Shown here: positions 50,534-62,304 of the stretch, piece after piece
Numbering within the stretch: the stretch's first letter is position 1
Layout of the letters: every line of letters begins with the position of its first letter
Assembly (NCBI RefSeq): GCF_019510245.1
Contig: NZ_JAEKKT010000181.1
Span: forward strand, 85,866 to 149,865
DNA length: 64,000 bases
Reading direction: 5' to 3'
Origin: Streptomyces sp.
GTDB lineage: Bacteria; Actinomycetota; Actinomycetes; Streptomycetales; Streptomycetaceae
Translations under genes and position numbers: made by a program
Notes under the pieces: model-generated
Told to the model about the DNA's origin: nothing
The model's database searches: none
The model's input: the letters and a program-made list of their open reading frames with translations, nothing else

Positions 50534-52745
50534 TGTAGACGAGCCCGTCGGTGGTGATGGTCGGGCGCCCCGAAGTGCCCACGACGACGATCTTGATGGT
50601 GTGGGCGGAACTGGTGGACCAGTTCTTGGTCCACACCGCGTCCCGGTACTTGGTCGCGGGGGACTTCAGGTCGACGGTGGCCGTCTTGACGCCGTCGACG
50701 TAGACGTACGCCGCTCCGGAACTGCTGGCCCGCGAGACCACCCAGGCCGCTGAGCGGCCGGTGAACTTCCAGGTGAGCGACGCGTTCTTGGTACCGGAGG
50801 AGTAGGACTTGCCGCCCAGGTAACTGCTGGAGGACCTGGTGGTCCAGGTGCCGGTCCGGCCGGCCGAGGTCTCCTGGAGGATGACCGGGGTGGCCGTGGT
50901 CGTCGCGGTGGTGGTGTTACCGGCCTGGTCGCGGGCCGTCATCGACCAGGTGGTGGCGGTGCCGGAGTTCGAGGTCAGCGCGGTCGTGTAGGTGGCCGGG
51001 CCGTAGGTGTGCGCAGACGGTGCCGTCAGGCGCACCTCCTTCAGCGCTGCGGTGTCGGTCGCCTTCCAGCCCAGGACGACGGGAACGGCGGCGGGGTTGA
51101 CGGTGCCGGTGGTCAGGGACACCGAGGGCCTGGTGGTGAACGTGGGTGCGGTGGTGTCGGCGACGACGGTGGCGACGGGTGTCACCGCGGTGCGGCCCGA
51201 GACGTGTACCGCTCGCACAGCGACGGTGTGCGAGCCCGCCCCCAGGGTCAGCGAAGCAGAGGTGGCCGTCGGATCCGCGGTGGTTGCGACCTTGCCGTCG
51301 ACGAGCACCTCGTAGCGCTTCACCAGTGATGCCGGCGAGGTGATCGCCCAGTTCACCGTGAGCGGGCCCTTGGTATAGGCGGTGGTGCCGACGACGCCGG
51401 CCTGGCCGAAGGGCTTGAGCGCGAGGCCGGTGACGGGCCCGCCGGCGAGGGTGCGGATGCCGGGCAGGGAGGCATAGAGCTTGTCGCCGGGGCACTCGGT
51501 GGAGTAACCGTCACGGTGCCCGGAGATCCGGTAGAAGCTGGCCGTCTGCCCGAGCTTGAACTTGCCGTTGTCCAGACCGGCCGTCAGATCGACCTTGCCG
51601 GCGGGGTCGTGGCCGTACTGGCCGAGCTTCCAGGCGGCCAAGCGTGCCACGGAGGCTTTGGCCGCATCGGACGCGTCGATCGAGCTGTACTCACCCAGGA
51701 CCGCGATGCCGACGGTGTTGGTGTTGAAGCCCGGGTTGTGGGCGCCGATCACCGGCCGGTCCACGCCTCCCTTGCGCCCCTCGAAGATCGTTCCGCACTT
51801 GTCGACGAGGAAGTTGTACCCGATGTCCTTCCATCCGTTGGACTGGATGTGGTACGTGCGGATGGCGCGGACCATGGCGGCGGAGTCCGCGCAGGAGTAG
51901 TCGTTCGCGTTCACGGTGTGGTGGACGAAGACCGCCTTGACCTCGGTGCCGTACTCGGGTGCTTCGCTGTTCAGCGACTCGTCGGCCCCCCACTGGGCGC
52001 GGGTGACGATCGGCGGCTCGGGCGCGTTCGACACCGGGGCCGGCGGCAGGGTGGGGGTGGCCGATCCGCTCGGTGTCGGAGACGGGGAGACAGTGCCCGT
52101 GGTCGGTGAGTCGCTCGGCAACGGTGTGCTCGGCGAGGGGCTCGGCTCGACCACCGGTGCATCCGTGCTCGTGCTCGGGTCCGCCGACTCACTCGGCTCG
52201 TCGTCCGGTGTCGCTGTGGGCTCGTCCACCTTGAACGCGACCGGATCCGCGTCCACCGAGGCACGGCCCACACCCGGGTCGACCATCTCCAGCCGCATGC
52301 CGGCCGGCAGGGATGAGCCGTGTCCGTCCACGCGGGCTTGGACACCGTCGGACGGGCCCACCCAGTCCGGCTCGGTCGCACCGCGCCGACTCTCCTCCGC
52401 CGCGGCGCCGTTGCCACCGGTGTCCAGGGTGACCCATGATCTCCACGCGCCGGTGCGGGCGTTGCGGGTCCGCACCTGCACGGTGCCCGGCAGCTGCGCG
52501 GACGGCCTGGTCCACGAAAGACCGATCAGGCTGAACTCGGCGGTGCCGCGCTCGGGCACCTCGGCCCGGTCGCCCTCGGCCTTCACCGCCGCGGTGTGCA
52601 CGGTGGTGCTGACCGGCCCGGTTACCGAGGTGGCGTTCTTGCCGTCCGGCCCTCCGGCAGTCCCATGAACCCCCTGGAACACGATGACACCGGTCACCGT
52701 CGCCGCCACCGCTGCGGCAGCGGTGCCCCACACACGTCTCTTCAT
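50526..52745 (-). CDS. secreted N-acetylmuramoyl-L-alanine amidase / peptidoglycan-recognition protein
   Basis: A 739-residue exported cell-wall hydrolase. The signal region is KRRVWGTAAAAVAATVTGVI. A Ser/Thr/Pro/Asp-rich linker precedes the PGRP/Amidase_2 domain (about residues 245-410): Zn and catalytic residues are in VFVHHTVN, GYNFLVDKCGTIFEGR and SGHRDGYSTECPGDKLY, so all expected ligands (two His, one Cys) and the Tyr are present. The C-terminal half holds Ig-like beta repeats, with a final cell-wall or carbohydrate-binding-like domain (SSSSYLGGKSYSSGTKNASL) ending in TTDGLVYIK. ATG 52743-52745 is chosen because the signal peptide starts there. It should cut the amide bond between MurNAc and the stem peptide. 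Confidence 0.85.
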   Translation of the reverse strand: MKRRVWGTAAAAVAATVTGVIVFQGVHGTAGGPDGKNATSVTGPVSTTVHTAAVKAEGDRAEVPERGTAEFSLIGLSWTRPSAQLPGTVQVRTRNARTGAWRSWVTLDTGGNGAAAEESRRGATEPDWVGPSDGVQARVDGHGSSLPAGMRLEMVDPGVGRASVDADPVAFKVDEPTATPDDEPSESADPSTSTDAPVVEPSPSPSTPLPSDSPTTGTVSPSPTPSGSATPTLPPAPVSNAPEPPIVTRAQWGADESLNSEAPEYGTEVKAVFVHHTVNANDYSCADSAAMVRAIRTYHIQSNGWKDIGYNFLVDKCGTIFEGRKGGVDRPVIGAHNPGFNTNTVGIAVLGEYSSIDASDAAKASVARLAAWKLGQYGHDPAGKVDLTAGLDNGKFKLGQTASFYRISGHRDGYSTECPGDKLYASLPGIRTLAGGPVTGLALKPFGQAGVVGTTAYTKGPLTVNWAITSPASLVKRYEVLVDGKVATTADPTATSASLTLGAGSHTVAVRAVHVSGRTAVTPVATVVADTTAPTFTTRPSVSLTTGTVNPAAVPVVLGWKATDTAALKEVRLTAPSAHTYGPATYTTALTSNSGTATTWSMTARDQAGNTTTATTTATPVILQETSAGRTGTWTTRSSSSYLGGKSYSSGTKNASLTWKFTGRSAAWVVSRASSSGAAYVYVDGVKTATVDLKSPATKYRDAVWTKNWSTSSAHTIKIVVVGTSGRPTITTDGLVYIK

Positions 52746-53164
52746 GCCTTTCGACGCCCCCTCAGGCTTTCGGCATCTCACATCGGGAGCGCTCCTCCAC
52801 CGATGCGTGCCGGGGGCAATGGAAGCATGGCAGTGGAAAAACCACGTAATCAGCGGCGGTGAATCCCGTCTGCTGCCAAATGCCGGTCGTTGCTTGTTTC
52901 ATCCCGGAAGACGGCGGCACATATTTTCCGAATTGGGTGCACTTTGCGCCCTGGCGGCAATGTTCGCCCTTAGGTGCCCATATGTGAAGGTTTACCTGGT
53001 CGAGTCTTTTTCCTTCTTTTTCCTTTTTCGTGTTTTTCCTTTGCCAATCATTTACTGGTTTATCTCTGCGCCAGGGCAGTTTGATCTTGTTTGTTTCACT
53101 TCGGGTTCCGATACGTTTCACGGCGCCCCACAATCTGTGGGACTTCTGTGAACAAGGAGCTTGA
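52746..53164. other. A+T-rich region upstream of the RHS gene
   Basis: About 420 bases without a credible gene. From about 52900 the sequence turns clearly A+T-rich for this genome, with a pyrimidine/T tract at about 53008-53045 (TTTTTCCTTCTTTTTCC and CGTGTTTTTCC). The RHS promoter is likely near here. A GAACAAGGAG ribosome site stands just before the GTG of the RHS gene. Confidence 0.5.
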
Positions 53165-56100
53165 GTGGGGAAGAGAGTGTGGGCCGGGCGTAGGCCAGGC
53201 CTGCTGAAGCCCGGGCGAGGATGGGGCCGGGGCATAGCCGGCTCGCTCGCTCTGGCTCTGGCCGTGACTGCGTTCGCGGACACGGCACCGGCGTTCGCCG
53301 CCGGGGCGGTCGGGCAGAAGGCCGGGTCGGCCTCGTCGCGGCGCGGCAAGCACTACCCGTCGTCGGCCGCGGACCTGGCGTCGGCGCGGGTGCTGGCACG
53401 GTTGTCGGGCAAGCGGGTCGAGGCGCTCGGGGAGCGTACGGAGACCTCGACGACCTGGGTGAACCCGAACGGTTCGCTGACCACGGAACTGTCGGCGGGC
53501 CCGGTGCGCTTCCGCGACGGGAGCGGCTGGCGTGCCGTCGACCTCGATCTGCAGGCGAGCCATGGTTCCGTGGCCCCGAAGGCGCATCCGCGGGGGCTGC
53601 GGCTGGCCGGTGGCCGGTCCGGGTTCAAGGCGTCCGCGGACAGCGGGCGTTCGGGCCCGCCGATGGATCTCGTCACCCTGGGCGAAGGCGGCCAGCAGAT
53701 CGCCTTGCAGTGGAAGGGCGACCTGCCCAAGCCGCAGCTGAAGGGGAATCGGGCCACCTACCGTGGTGCGGTGCCCGGCGGCGACGTGGTCGTGGAGGCG
53801 ACGCGTACCGGCTTCGAGCAGTTCGTGAACATCAACGCCCGCCCGCAGCACGGGGGTTACTCGTACACACTGCCGTTGCGGGCGAAGGGGCTCAAGGTCG
53901 TCCGGCAGAAGGGCGGCAGCCTGCTCTTCACCGACGGGAAGGGCAGGAAACGGGCTGTCATGCCCGCGCCATTGATGTGGGACGCGCGCGTCGACCCGGT
54001 CTCGGGTGAGCACACCCACCAGGCGCCGGTGAAGCTCACCGTGCGGCGGTCCAAAGGTACGATCAGCCTGGTCTTCACGCCGGACGCGAAGTTCCTGGCG
54101 GACCCGGCGACGAAGTTCCCGGTCACGGTGGACCCGTCGACGTCCGCGCTGTCGAACGTCTTCGACACCTACGTCCAGCAGGGTGAGACCGTCGACTGGT
54201 CCAGCGACGTGGAACTGGACCTCGGCAACCCGGGGACGAAGAACGCCGACGGCACCGCACGGATCGCGCGGTCGTTCATCACCTGGAACACCGCGCCCAT
54301 CAGTGACTCGCTGGTGTCGAACGCCAAGCTGTCGTTGTGGAACTTCCACTCCGGCAACACGGACTGCAAGGCCTATCCCTGGGACGTGTGGGACGCCGGC
54401 AAGGCGTCGACCGCTTCGCGGTGGAGCTCGCAGCCCGCGTGGAACCAGAAGATGGCCACGTCCACGGAGACCAAGGGCAACCCCGGCTGCGCCTCGGCGC
54501 CGGACGGCTGGGTGAACGCGGATGTCACCGACCTCGTCCAGACCTGGGCCTCCGCGAAGAACACCACGTCCGGAATGGGGCTGCAGGCCCCGGACGAGAC
54601 GTCCGCGTCGTCGGTCATGCAGTGGAAGCGGTTCAACTCGGCCAACGCGTCCTCCAACGTGCCGAAGCTGACCGTCACCTACAACTACCGGCCCAAGACG
54701 GGCACCGACCAGCAGGCCGGCCCGCCGTTCTTCCAGGACGGGTCGGGCGCGTGGTTCGTGAACACGACCACGCCGACCCTGCGGGACACCTTCGTCGACG
54801 TCAACAACGACAAGGTCGACGGCACCTTCGAGATCGACGACGCCACCACCGGCACGCAGGTCGGCAACTACCTGGTCTCCCCGTACGTGCCCAGTGGCCA
54901 GCCGGCGTCGGTGACGGTCCCCTCCGGACTGCTCACCAACGGCAAGACGTACAAGTTCCGCACCAATTCCTACGACGGCACCCACTACAACCTGGGCTGG
55001 TCGGCGTACGCCACGTTCACCGTGGACACCTCGGCACCCTCCGCGCCCACGGCGGTGACCTCCACGGACTACCCCTCGAACGCGTGGGTCAAGGGCGTCG
55101 GCCAGGCGGGCGTGTTCAAGGTGACTCCGCCGTCCGGTGACCAGAACGGCGTCGAGTGGTCGCTGGACGGCACCACCTGGACCAAGGTCGCCACCAGCGG
55201 AACGACCCCGGTCAACATCACCGTCAAGCCGGCCAAGGCCGGCACCAACACCCTCCAGGTCCGGGCGACGGACCGCGCGGACAACAAGTCCGAGCCGGTG
55301 TCCTACACCTTCCACGTCGGCCCCGGCGGCGTCACCAGCCCCGACGAGGGCACCCGCACCGCCGCCCGGCTCCCGCTCACCGCGGAGGCCGACGGCGCCA
55401 AGTACGACCACGTGTCGTTCTCCTGGCGCCGCGGTGACGCGGACACCTGGGCGAGCGTCCCGGCCGCAGACGTGACGGTGGGCGGCCAGCCGCTGACGGC
55501 CTGGCCCGTTGCGCTGACCTCGAGCAAGAGTCCCAAGATCACCTGGAACGCCACCAGCACCGTCAACCCCGACGGCGCCGTGCAGATCCGCGCCGACTTC
55601 ACCGGCCCGAACAGCGCGACCGCGTCCTCCGACCCGGTCGACGCGGTCGTGGACCGCACCGCAGAAGGCGCCGCCACCGAGGAACTGGGTCCGGGTTCGC
55701 TGAACCTGCTGAACGGCGACTACACCCTCTCCGACAACGACGCCTCGTTCTTCGGCCTCTCGGTCGACCGCACCGCGTCGTCACGCTCCCCGCAGGCGGG
55801 CGGCGGCGACGGGCAGCAGGCGCCGATCTTCGGCAAGGAATGGCTCTACGGTGCCTCCAGCGAGCAGACCGACACACCGTGGTCGGGCATGTCGAAGACC
55901 TCGTCGACGTCGGTGAGCGTGTTCGCGGCCGGTGACGACAGCCACCTGGACTTCACCCAGAACGCCGCGAAGACCGGCTGGATCCCCGAGGTGGGCTCCG
56001 AGGACTACGACCTCACCGGCAGCTTCGGCGGGACCTTCACGCTGAAGACCTCCGACGGCGAGGCCACCACCTTCACCCCCGTCAGCGGCAGCTCGACGCT

Positions 56101-59100
56101 CTACAGCGCCGCCTCCTCCTACCTGGACGGCCTGTCCAACACCACGACGACCACGGTCAGCGAGCCGGTGACGCTGGGCGAGTACAAGACCTCGCGGCCC
56201 AAGATGATCATCGCGCCGACGTCGGCGGTCTCCGCGTCGACCTGTGTGACCATGCCGTCCACCAAGGGGTGCCGCGCACTGGAGTTCGTCTACGCGACGG
56301 CCACCACCGCGACCTCGTCGGCGCTGGGCGACGTGAAGGACCAGGTGTCGTCGATCAAGCTGTGGTCGACCGCGCCGGGAGCCTCCGCCGGCACCGCGCA
56401 GGCCGTCGCGCAGTACGCGTACGACGGCAACGGGCGGCTGCGCGAGCAGTGGGACCCCCGGATCAGCCCCGCGCTGAAGACCGCCTACACCTACGACGGC
56501 TCCGGCCGTGTCAGCACGCTGACCCCGCCCGGACGGCTGCCGTGGACGTTCACCTACGGGCAGGCCGGGTCCAACCCGGCGGCCGGTGACGGCATGCTGC
56601 TGAAGGCCTCGCGTCCGACACTGACGCCGGGCAGCGCGAGCCAGACCAACGGCACCGCCGTCACCAGCGTCGTCTACGGCGTCCCGCTGAGCGGCACGAG
56701 CGCCCCGGAGGATCTCGGCTCCTCCGCGACGGACTCATGGGGGCAGACCGACAAGCCCAGCGACGCCACCGCGGTGTTCCCCGCCGACCAGGTGCCCGCG
56801 GGCAACGACGGCAGCGCCCTGACCGCGGCCGCGTACACCCGGGCGGACATCCACTACCTGGACGCCTCCGGCCGTGAGGTCGACGAGGCCACCCCGGGCC
56901 ACCACATCACCGCCACCGACTACGACCAGTTCGGCAACGCCGTCCGCAGCCTGAGCGCGGGCAACCGCGAGCTGGCCCTGGGCACCACCGCCGACCAGCG
57001 GACCCGGCTGACGGCGCTCGGCATCGTCAACCTGTCCTCCGCCGAGCGCGCCCAACTGCTGTCGACCAGCACCCTCTACAACGACACCGGCACCCGCGCA
57101 CTCGAAGAGGACGGGCCGCTGCACCAGATCGTCCTCGCCGCCAAGCTGCTGAACGGCACGGCCACGGTCGCACAGGCCGGCAGCACGGTCATCGCCCGTA
57201 CCCAGACCCTCAAGGAGTACGACAGCGGCAGGCCCACCGACGGCACCGCCGCGGTGCAGGATCAGGTCACCAAGCAGACCGTGGGTGCCCAGCTGCGGGC
57301 CTGGCCCACGCTGACCGCCGACCCCAAGGTCACCACCATCGGCTACGACTGGGCCAAGGGCGTGGCGACCAGCACCACCGCCGACCCGGGCGGACTGGCG
57401 CTGACCACGACCACCACGTACGACGGCCAGGGCCGCGTCACCCAGACCCAGCCGCCCGCCTCCACCGGCACCGACGCCGGTACCACCCTGACCAGCTACT
57501 ACACCGGCGACGGCACCGGCACCTGCGGCGGCAGGCCCGAATGGGCCGGCGCGGTCTGCCAGACCGGCCCCGCCGCGGCCGTCACCGGCGGTGGCTCCAA
57601 CCCGACGCAGTTGCCGGTCAAGACCTTCGAATACGGCACGTTCGGCCAGACCACCAAGATCACAGAAACCGCCAACGCCGTCACCCGCACCACCACGAAC
57701 GGCTACGACACCGCCGGCCGGCCCACCACGGTCACCGTCTCCGGCGGGGTCGGGGCAGCCGTCCCGGCCACGACCACGTCGTACGACCCGGCCACCGGTG
57801 ACGAGACCAAGCAGACCAGCACGGCCGGCGGCACCATCACCAAGACGTTCGACCAGCTCGGTCGTCAGATGTCCTACACGGACGCCGACGGCGGCACCAC
57901 CAGCACCCGGTACGACACGCTCGACAGGCCCACCGTCGTCACCGACACCGTGCCGTCGACCACCACCTACACCTACGACACCGCCATCGACCCGCGAGGG
58001 ACGGCCACTTCGGTGACCGACTCCATCGCCGGCACCTTCTCCGCCCGCTACGACGCCGACGGCACGGTGGCGAGCCAGGGCCTGCCCGGTGGCTACACCA
58101 TGCAGCAGGACCTGGACCCGGCCGGACGTCCCGTCGCACGCACCTACACCCGCGACAGCGACGGCACCGTGCTGGTGTCCGACAGCGTCACCGCGACGGT
58201 GCAGGGCCAGGTGGCCACCCACACCGGCACGCCCGGCGTGACAGCCTCCCAGGCCTACGCCTACGACAACGCCGGCCGGCTCACCCAGGTGCAGGACACC
58301 GGCGCCGACGCGGTCTGCACCACCCGCTCCTACACCTTCGACAAGAACAGCAACCGCAAGACGCTCGCGACCGCCGCCGCGACCCCGGGCACCGACTGCA
58401 GCACGACCGGCGGCACGAGCACCTCCTACACCTACGACAGCGCCAACCGGCTGGTGAACACCGGCTACACCTACGACGCCTTCGGCCGCACCACCGCACT
58501 GCCGGGCAGCACCCTGGCCTACTTCGCCGACGACCTCGTCCAGCAACAGACCGCCGGCACCCAGCGCCAGACCTGGACCCTCGACTCCGACCTCCGCTTC
58601 CCCGCCTGAACCACCGAGACCAACGCCTCCGGCACCTGGACCCAGACCGGATCCAAGCTCAACCACTACGACTCCGACGGGGACGACCCGCGCTGGATCG
58701 TGGAGGACACCGCCGGCGGGGCCCTCAGCCGCAACGTCGACGGACCCGACGGCGATCTCGCCGCCACCACCGGCAAGACTGGCGACACCGTCCTCCTGCT
58801 GTCGAACCTGCACGGCGACGTCACCCTCGCGCTGCCGGCCGACACCAGTGTGGCGCCGACGGTCCTCGACGCCGACGAGTACGGCAACCCGCGGGCAGGC
58901 CAAGCGGCGACCCGCTACGACTGGCTGGGCGACAAGCAGCGCTCGTCCGAGACCGTCACCGGCCTCACCCTGATGGGCGTCCGCCTGTACAACCCGAACA
59001 CCGGCCGGTTCCTCCAGACCGACCCGGTCGCCGGCGGCAGCTGCAACAGCTACGACTACGTCTGCGGTGACCCCGTCAACATGGTCGACCTCGACGGACG

Positions 59101-59458
59101 TATGGCCGCGATCGCTCTGGTCGGTCTCGCGGTGGGCGGCGTGAGCGCCAGCACGGTACTCACCATCATCGGCGTCGCAGCCGTCGTGGCCATCATCGCC
59201 CTGATCTGGTGGTACGGAAAGAGCTGGGCGATCCACAAGGTCCGCATTCTGTGGGCCAAGGCCAGCAAGAAGTCCGGAAAGGAAACCGCGAGCGATATTC
59301 CCTCCTGGGCCAGAGGGAAGGGAAAGAAGGCCGGCGAAAGCATTGACGAGGCAGTCGACCGAATATTCCGCGAACATTATGGCCGCAATCCGACGCAGCA
59401 GGAGCGTCGGAGTGGACACGAATGGAAGAAGATCAAGAAGCATCTGACCCGGAAATAG
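53165..59458 (+). pseudogene. RHS/YD-repeat polymorphic toxin, interrupted by an in-frame TGA
   Basis: The frame from GTG 53165 encodes a secreted RHS protein: signal region (IAGSLALALAVTAFADTAPA), an N-terminal DNRLRE-like domain (VFDTYVQQGETVDWSSDVEL, SFITWNTAPI), a fibronectin-like part, and many YD repeats (AYTYDGSGRVSTLTPPGRLP, NGYDTAGRPTTVTVSGG). It stops with TGA at 58607-58609 after 1814 residues. The same frame then stays open for 849 bases and carries on the RHS core without a gap: TTETNASGTWTQTGSKLNHY, then GVRLYNPNTGRFLQTDPVAG and a C-terminal tip. Relatives have Trp at this place, so TGG to TGA is likely. Intact length would be 2097 residues. The tip has two hydrophobic helices and a basic domain ending EWKKIKKHLTRK. 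Confidence 0.85.
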
Positions 59459-59568
59459 CAGGTTTCCGGTAGGCGGCCCGTGCGTTCGGGCCGCCTACCG
59501 GCTCCCCGTGGCGAATGCGGCCTCAAACTCGGTATCCGCACACCATTGGAACATGGCATACTCCATCT

Positions 59569-59973
59569 ATGACTTCGCGAAACAAGCGGCTCCCCCGCGA
59601 TCGCTCCTGGCCGCTTACTGCCACAGATATCGGCGAGGCGCTCGGTGACAGAATGTCGCACGTCAGCGATCTCAGATTTCTCTCGGAAAAGAGCGATGCT
59701 GGTGACGCTGTCGGCGTTGAATGGGTTGCTGCGCAGTCTTTCAACTACGGACGCGGAACCCACCCTGACGCGGCCGGATTCCGCATCGATGTCATACCGG
59801 TAGAGAAGGGCGACAGAGCTGATGCGCGGGCCGCTTTGCGGACGCATGCGCTGCCCCAGCTCGGCGAGTGGATGGACCGCGCTCTGATGGCCGGTGAAAC
59901 CTGGCGTTCGAGCAACCACAGCCGGTACTGGCTGTTCGCCGACGGAAGCGTGACGCATCGCGACGAAGAGTGA
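59569..59973 (+). CDS. candidate immunity protein of the RHS tip
   Basis: A 134-residue soluble protein starting at ATG 59569, 110 bases after the RHS frame ends. No named family is recognised. The sequence has lower G+C than its surroundings, like the RHS tip, and it sits where immunity genes of polymorphic toxins normally lie; immunity is inferred from position only. Visible features: WPLTATDIGEALGDRMSHVS, GVEWVAAQSFNYGRGTHPDA and a C-terminal SRYWLFADGSVTHRDEE. No ribosome site is seen, so translation may be leaderless. Its stop overlaps the GTG of the integrase fragment (GTGA). Confidence 0.6.
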   Translation: MTSRNKRLPRDRSWPLTATDIGEALGDRMSHVSDLRFLSEKSDAGDAVGVEWVAAQSFNYGRGTHPDAAGFRIDVIPVEKGDRADARAALRTHALPQLGEWMDRALMAGETWRSSNHSRYWLFADGSVTHRDEE

Positions 59974-60260
59974 CGCGGACTTCATGGCTCGGGTCCTGGC
60001 GGCCCGCCTGCGCGAAGGCCGGCATAGCGAAGGGCACCGGACCTCATGCCCTGCGGCATCATTACGCCGGCCTGCTGATCAAGCACGGCGAGTCGGTGAA
60101 GACCGTCTCCGAGCGCCTCGGCCACACCAACGCGGCCATGACGCTGAACATCTACACCCACCTGTGGCCCGACTCCGAGGAGCGGACCCGGGCCGCCGTC
60201 GACAAGGCGTACGCGGACCGCCCCGCGGACGGCGAGACGGCGGTCGACGAAGCGGCGTAA
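59970..60260 (+). pseudogene. C-terminal stump of a tyrosine recombinase/integrase
   Basis: About 95 codons match the end of a phage/plasmid integrase: HALRHHYAGLLIKHGESVKT, VSERLGHTNAAMTLNIYTHL, WPDSEERTRAAVDKAYADR. The box II pieces (H-x-L-R-H, later G-H) and the catalytic Tyr in NIYTHL are present, but the N-terminal domains and first catalytic Arg are gone. It is therefore a relic of an integrated element, fused end-on to the immunity candidate. Whether it is translated is unknown. Confidence 0.8.
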
Positions 60261-60315
60261 CCGCTCCCCCGCGCGCCGGACTCATCCGGCACGCTGCGGA
60301 CTCAGTGCGGACCGC

Positions 60316-60357
60316 AAAGGCCGCCCAACCCGCTCCGCCGCAGGTCAGACGGCCTTT
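60316..60357. terminator. weak hairpin between the integrase stump and ychF
   Basis: AAAGGCCG (60316-60323) pairs with CGGCCTTT (60350-60357) over a 26-base loop, 11 bases past the ychF stop. A-T ends on both sides allow a bidirectional terminator. Confidence 0.4.
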
Positions 60358-60368
60358 CGCCGAACGTA

Positions 60369-61457
<1,089 letters not shown>

Positions 61458-61655
61458 GTTGCGACTTCCCGTAGTGAGTGGGTGAGTGAGCCGGGGGGGC
61501 TGCCAGTGCCGGCGGGCCGGCCGATCCACCAGTTTACGGGGTTCGGGGCACCCTGCCGGCGGCCGCGTCGAACACCTGGCCGCGCGCCGCTCTTCGGCTT
61601 GGTTTCGGCGTGTCTGGGCTGCGACTGGGCACATAAACAGACCTAGGTTGGTCCG

Positions 61656-62219
61656 GTGGAGCATCACAGGACCCGACCCCGACAGCCCGGACCGCGTCGA
61701 GGCGGCCCCCGTCCGCCGCTGCCTCCGCAGGGGAGACCGCGGCCGGGGGCGGCAGGGCGCCGGCCCGCTCCGGGAAGGTCGCGTCCGGCACCGGCGGCGG
61801 GGCCCGCGCGGCTGCCGCATCCACGGCTCACGGGGCTCGGCTGCGGCCTCTTCTGCATGGCCGCGATGATCCTGCTCGGCTTCCTGGACGACCTGCTCCT
61901 CGGGGGGGCCCTGACCGTGTACGGCGTGCTGTCCCTGCCGGTGTCCGCGCTGACCGCGCTGTGGGTGCGCGGGGGCGATCTGCTGACCGCCCCCGTCGTC
62001 ATCCCGATCGCCTTCGCCGTCGGCCTGCCGACCGTCGCCGACGACGGCGGAGGCGGTTTCCTGGGCGCGGTGATGGGCCTGGTGACGGCCCTGTCCACGC
62101 AGGCCGGCTGGCTCTACGGCGGGACGCTGATCGCGGGGGTGATCGTCATCGTCCGCCGGATCCGGCTGGTTCGGGCGAGTCGGATGAACCGGGCGGTCCG
62201 GCCCCGCAGCCGCGCCTGA
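61656..62219 (+). CDS. DUF6542 membrane protein
   Basis: A 187-residue protein with a Pro/Arg/Gly-rich N-terminal third and a four-helix membrane part: LTGLGCGLFCMAAMILLGFL, LTVYGVLSLPVSALTALWV, LLTAPVVIPIAFAVGLPTV and AGWLYGGTLIAGVIVIVRRI. The helical part matches DUF6542 by memory. Function is unknown. GTG 61656 is the earliest start; a start later in the disordered region cannot be excluded. It is divergent from ychF. Confidence 0.7.
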   Translation: MEHHRTRPRQPGPRRGGPRPPLPPQGRPRPGAAGRRPAPGRSRPAPAAGPARLPHPRLTGLGCGLFCMAAMILLGFLDDLLLGGALTVYGVLSLPVSALTALWVRGGDLLTAPVVIPIAFAVGLPTVADDGGGGFLGAVMGLVTALSTQAGWLYGGTLIAGVIVIVRRIRLVRASRMNRAVRPRSRA

Positions 62220-62304
62220 CCCCGGCCCTGCGAGCCGGGGTCACCGGGGGGCCGGGGGTGCCGGGGCGTGCCGGGGGCCGGTAGGGCCCGGGGCCGGGGG
62301 CCGT

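Noticed and set aside
52684..53151. A 155-codon plus-strand frame before the RHS gene
   Set aside because: It starts inside the amidase gene on the opposite strand and ends in the T-rich region; the Phe-rich stretch is a translation of the T tract.
56735..59443. A 902-codon open frame on the minus strand across the RHS gene
   Set aside because: Gly/Val-rich shadow of YD repeats; no domain, no ribosome site.
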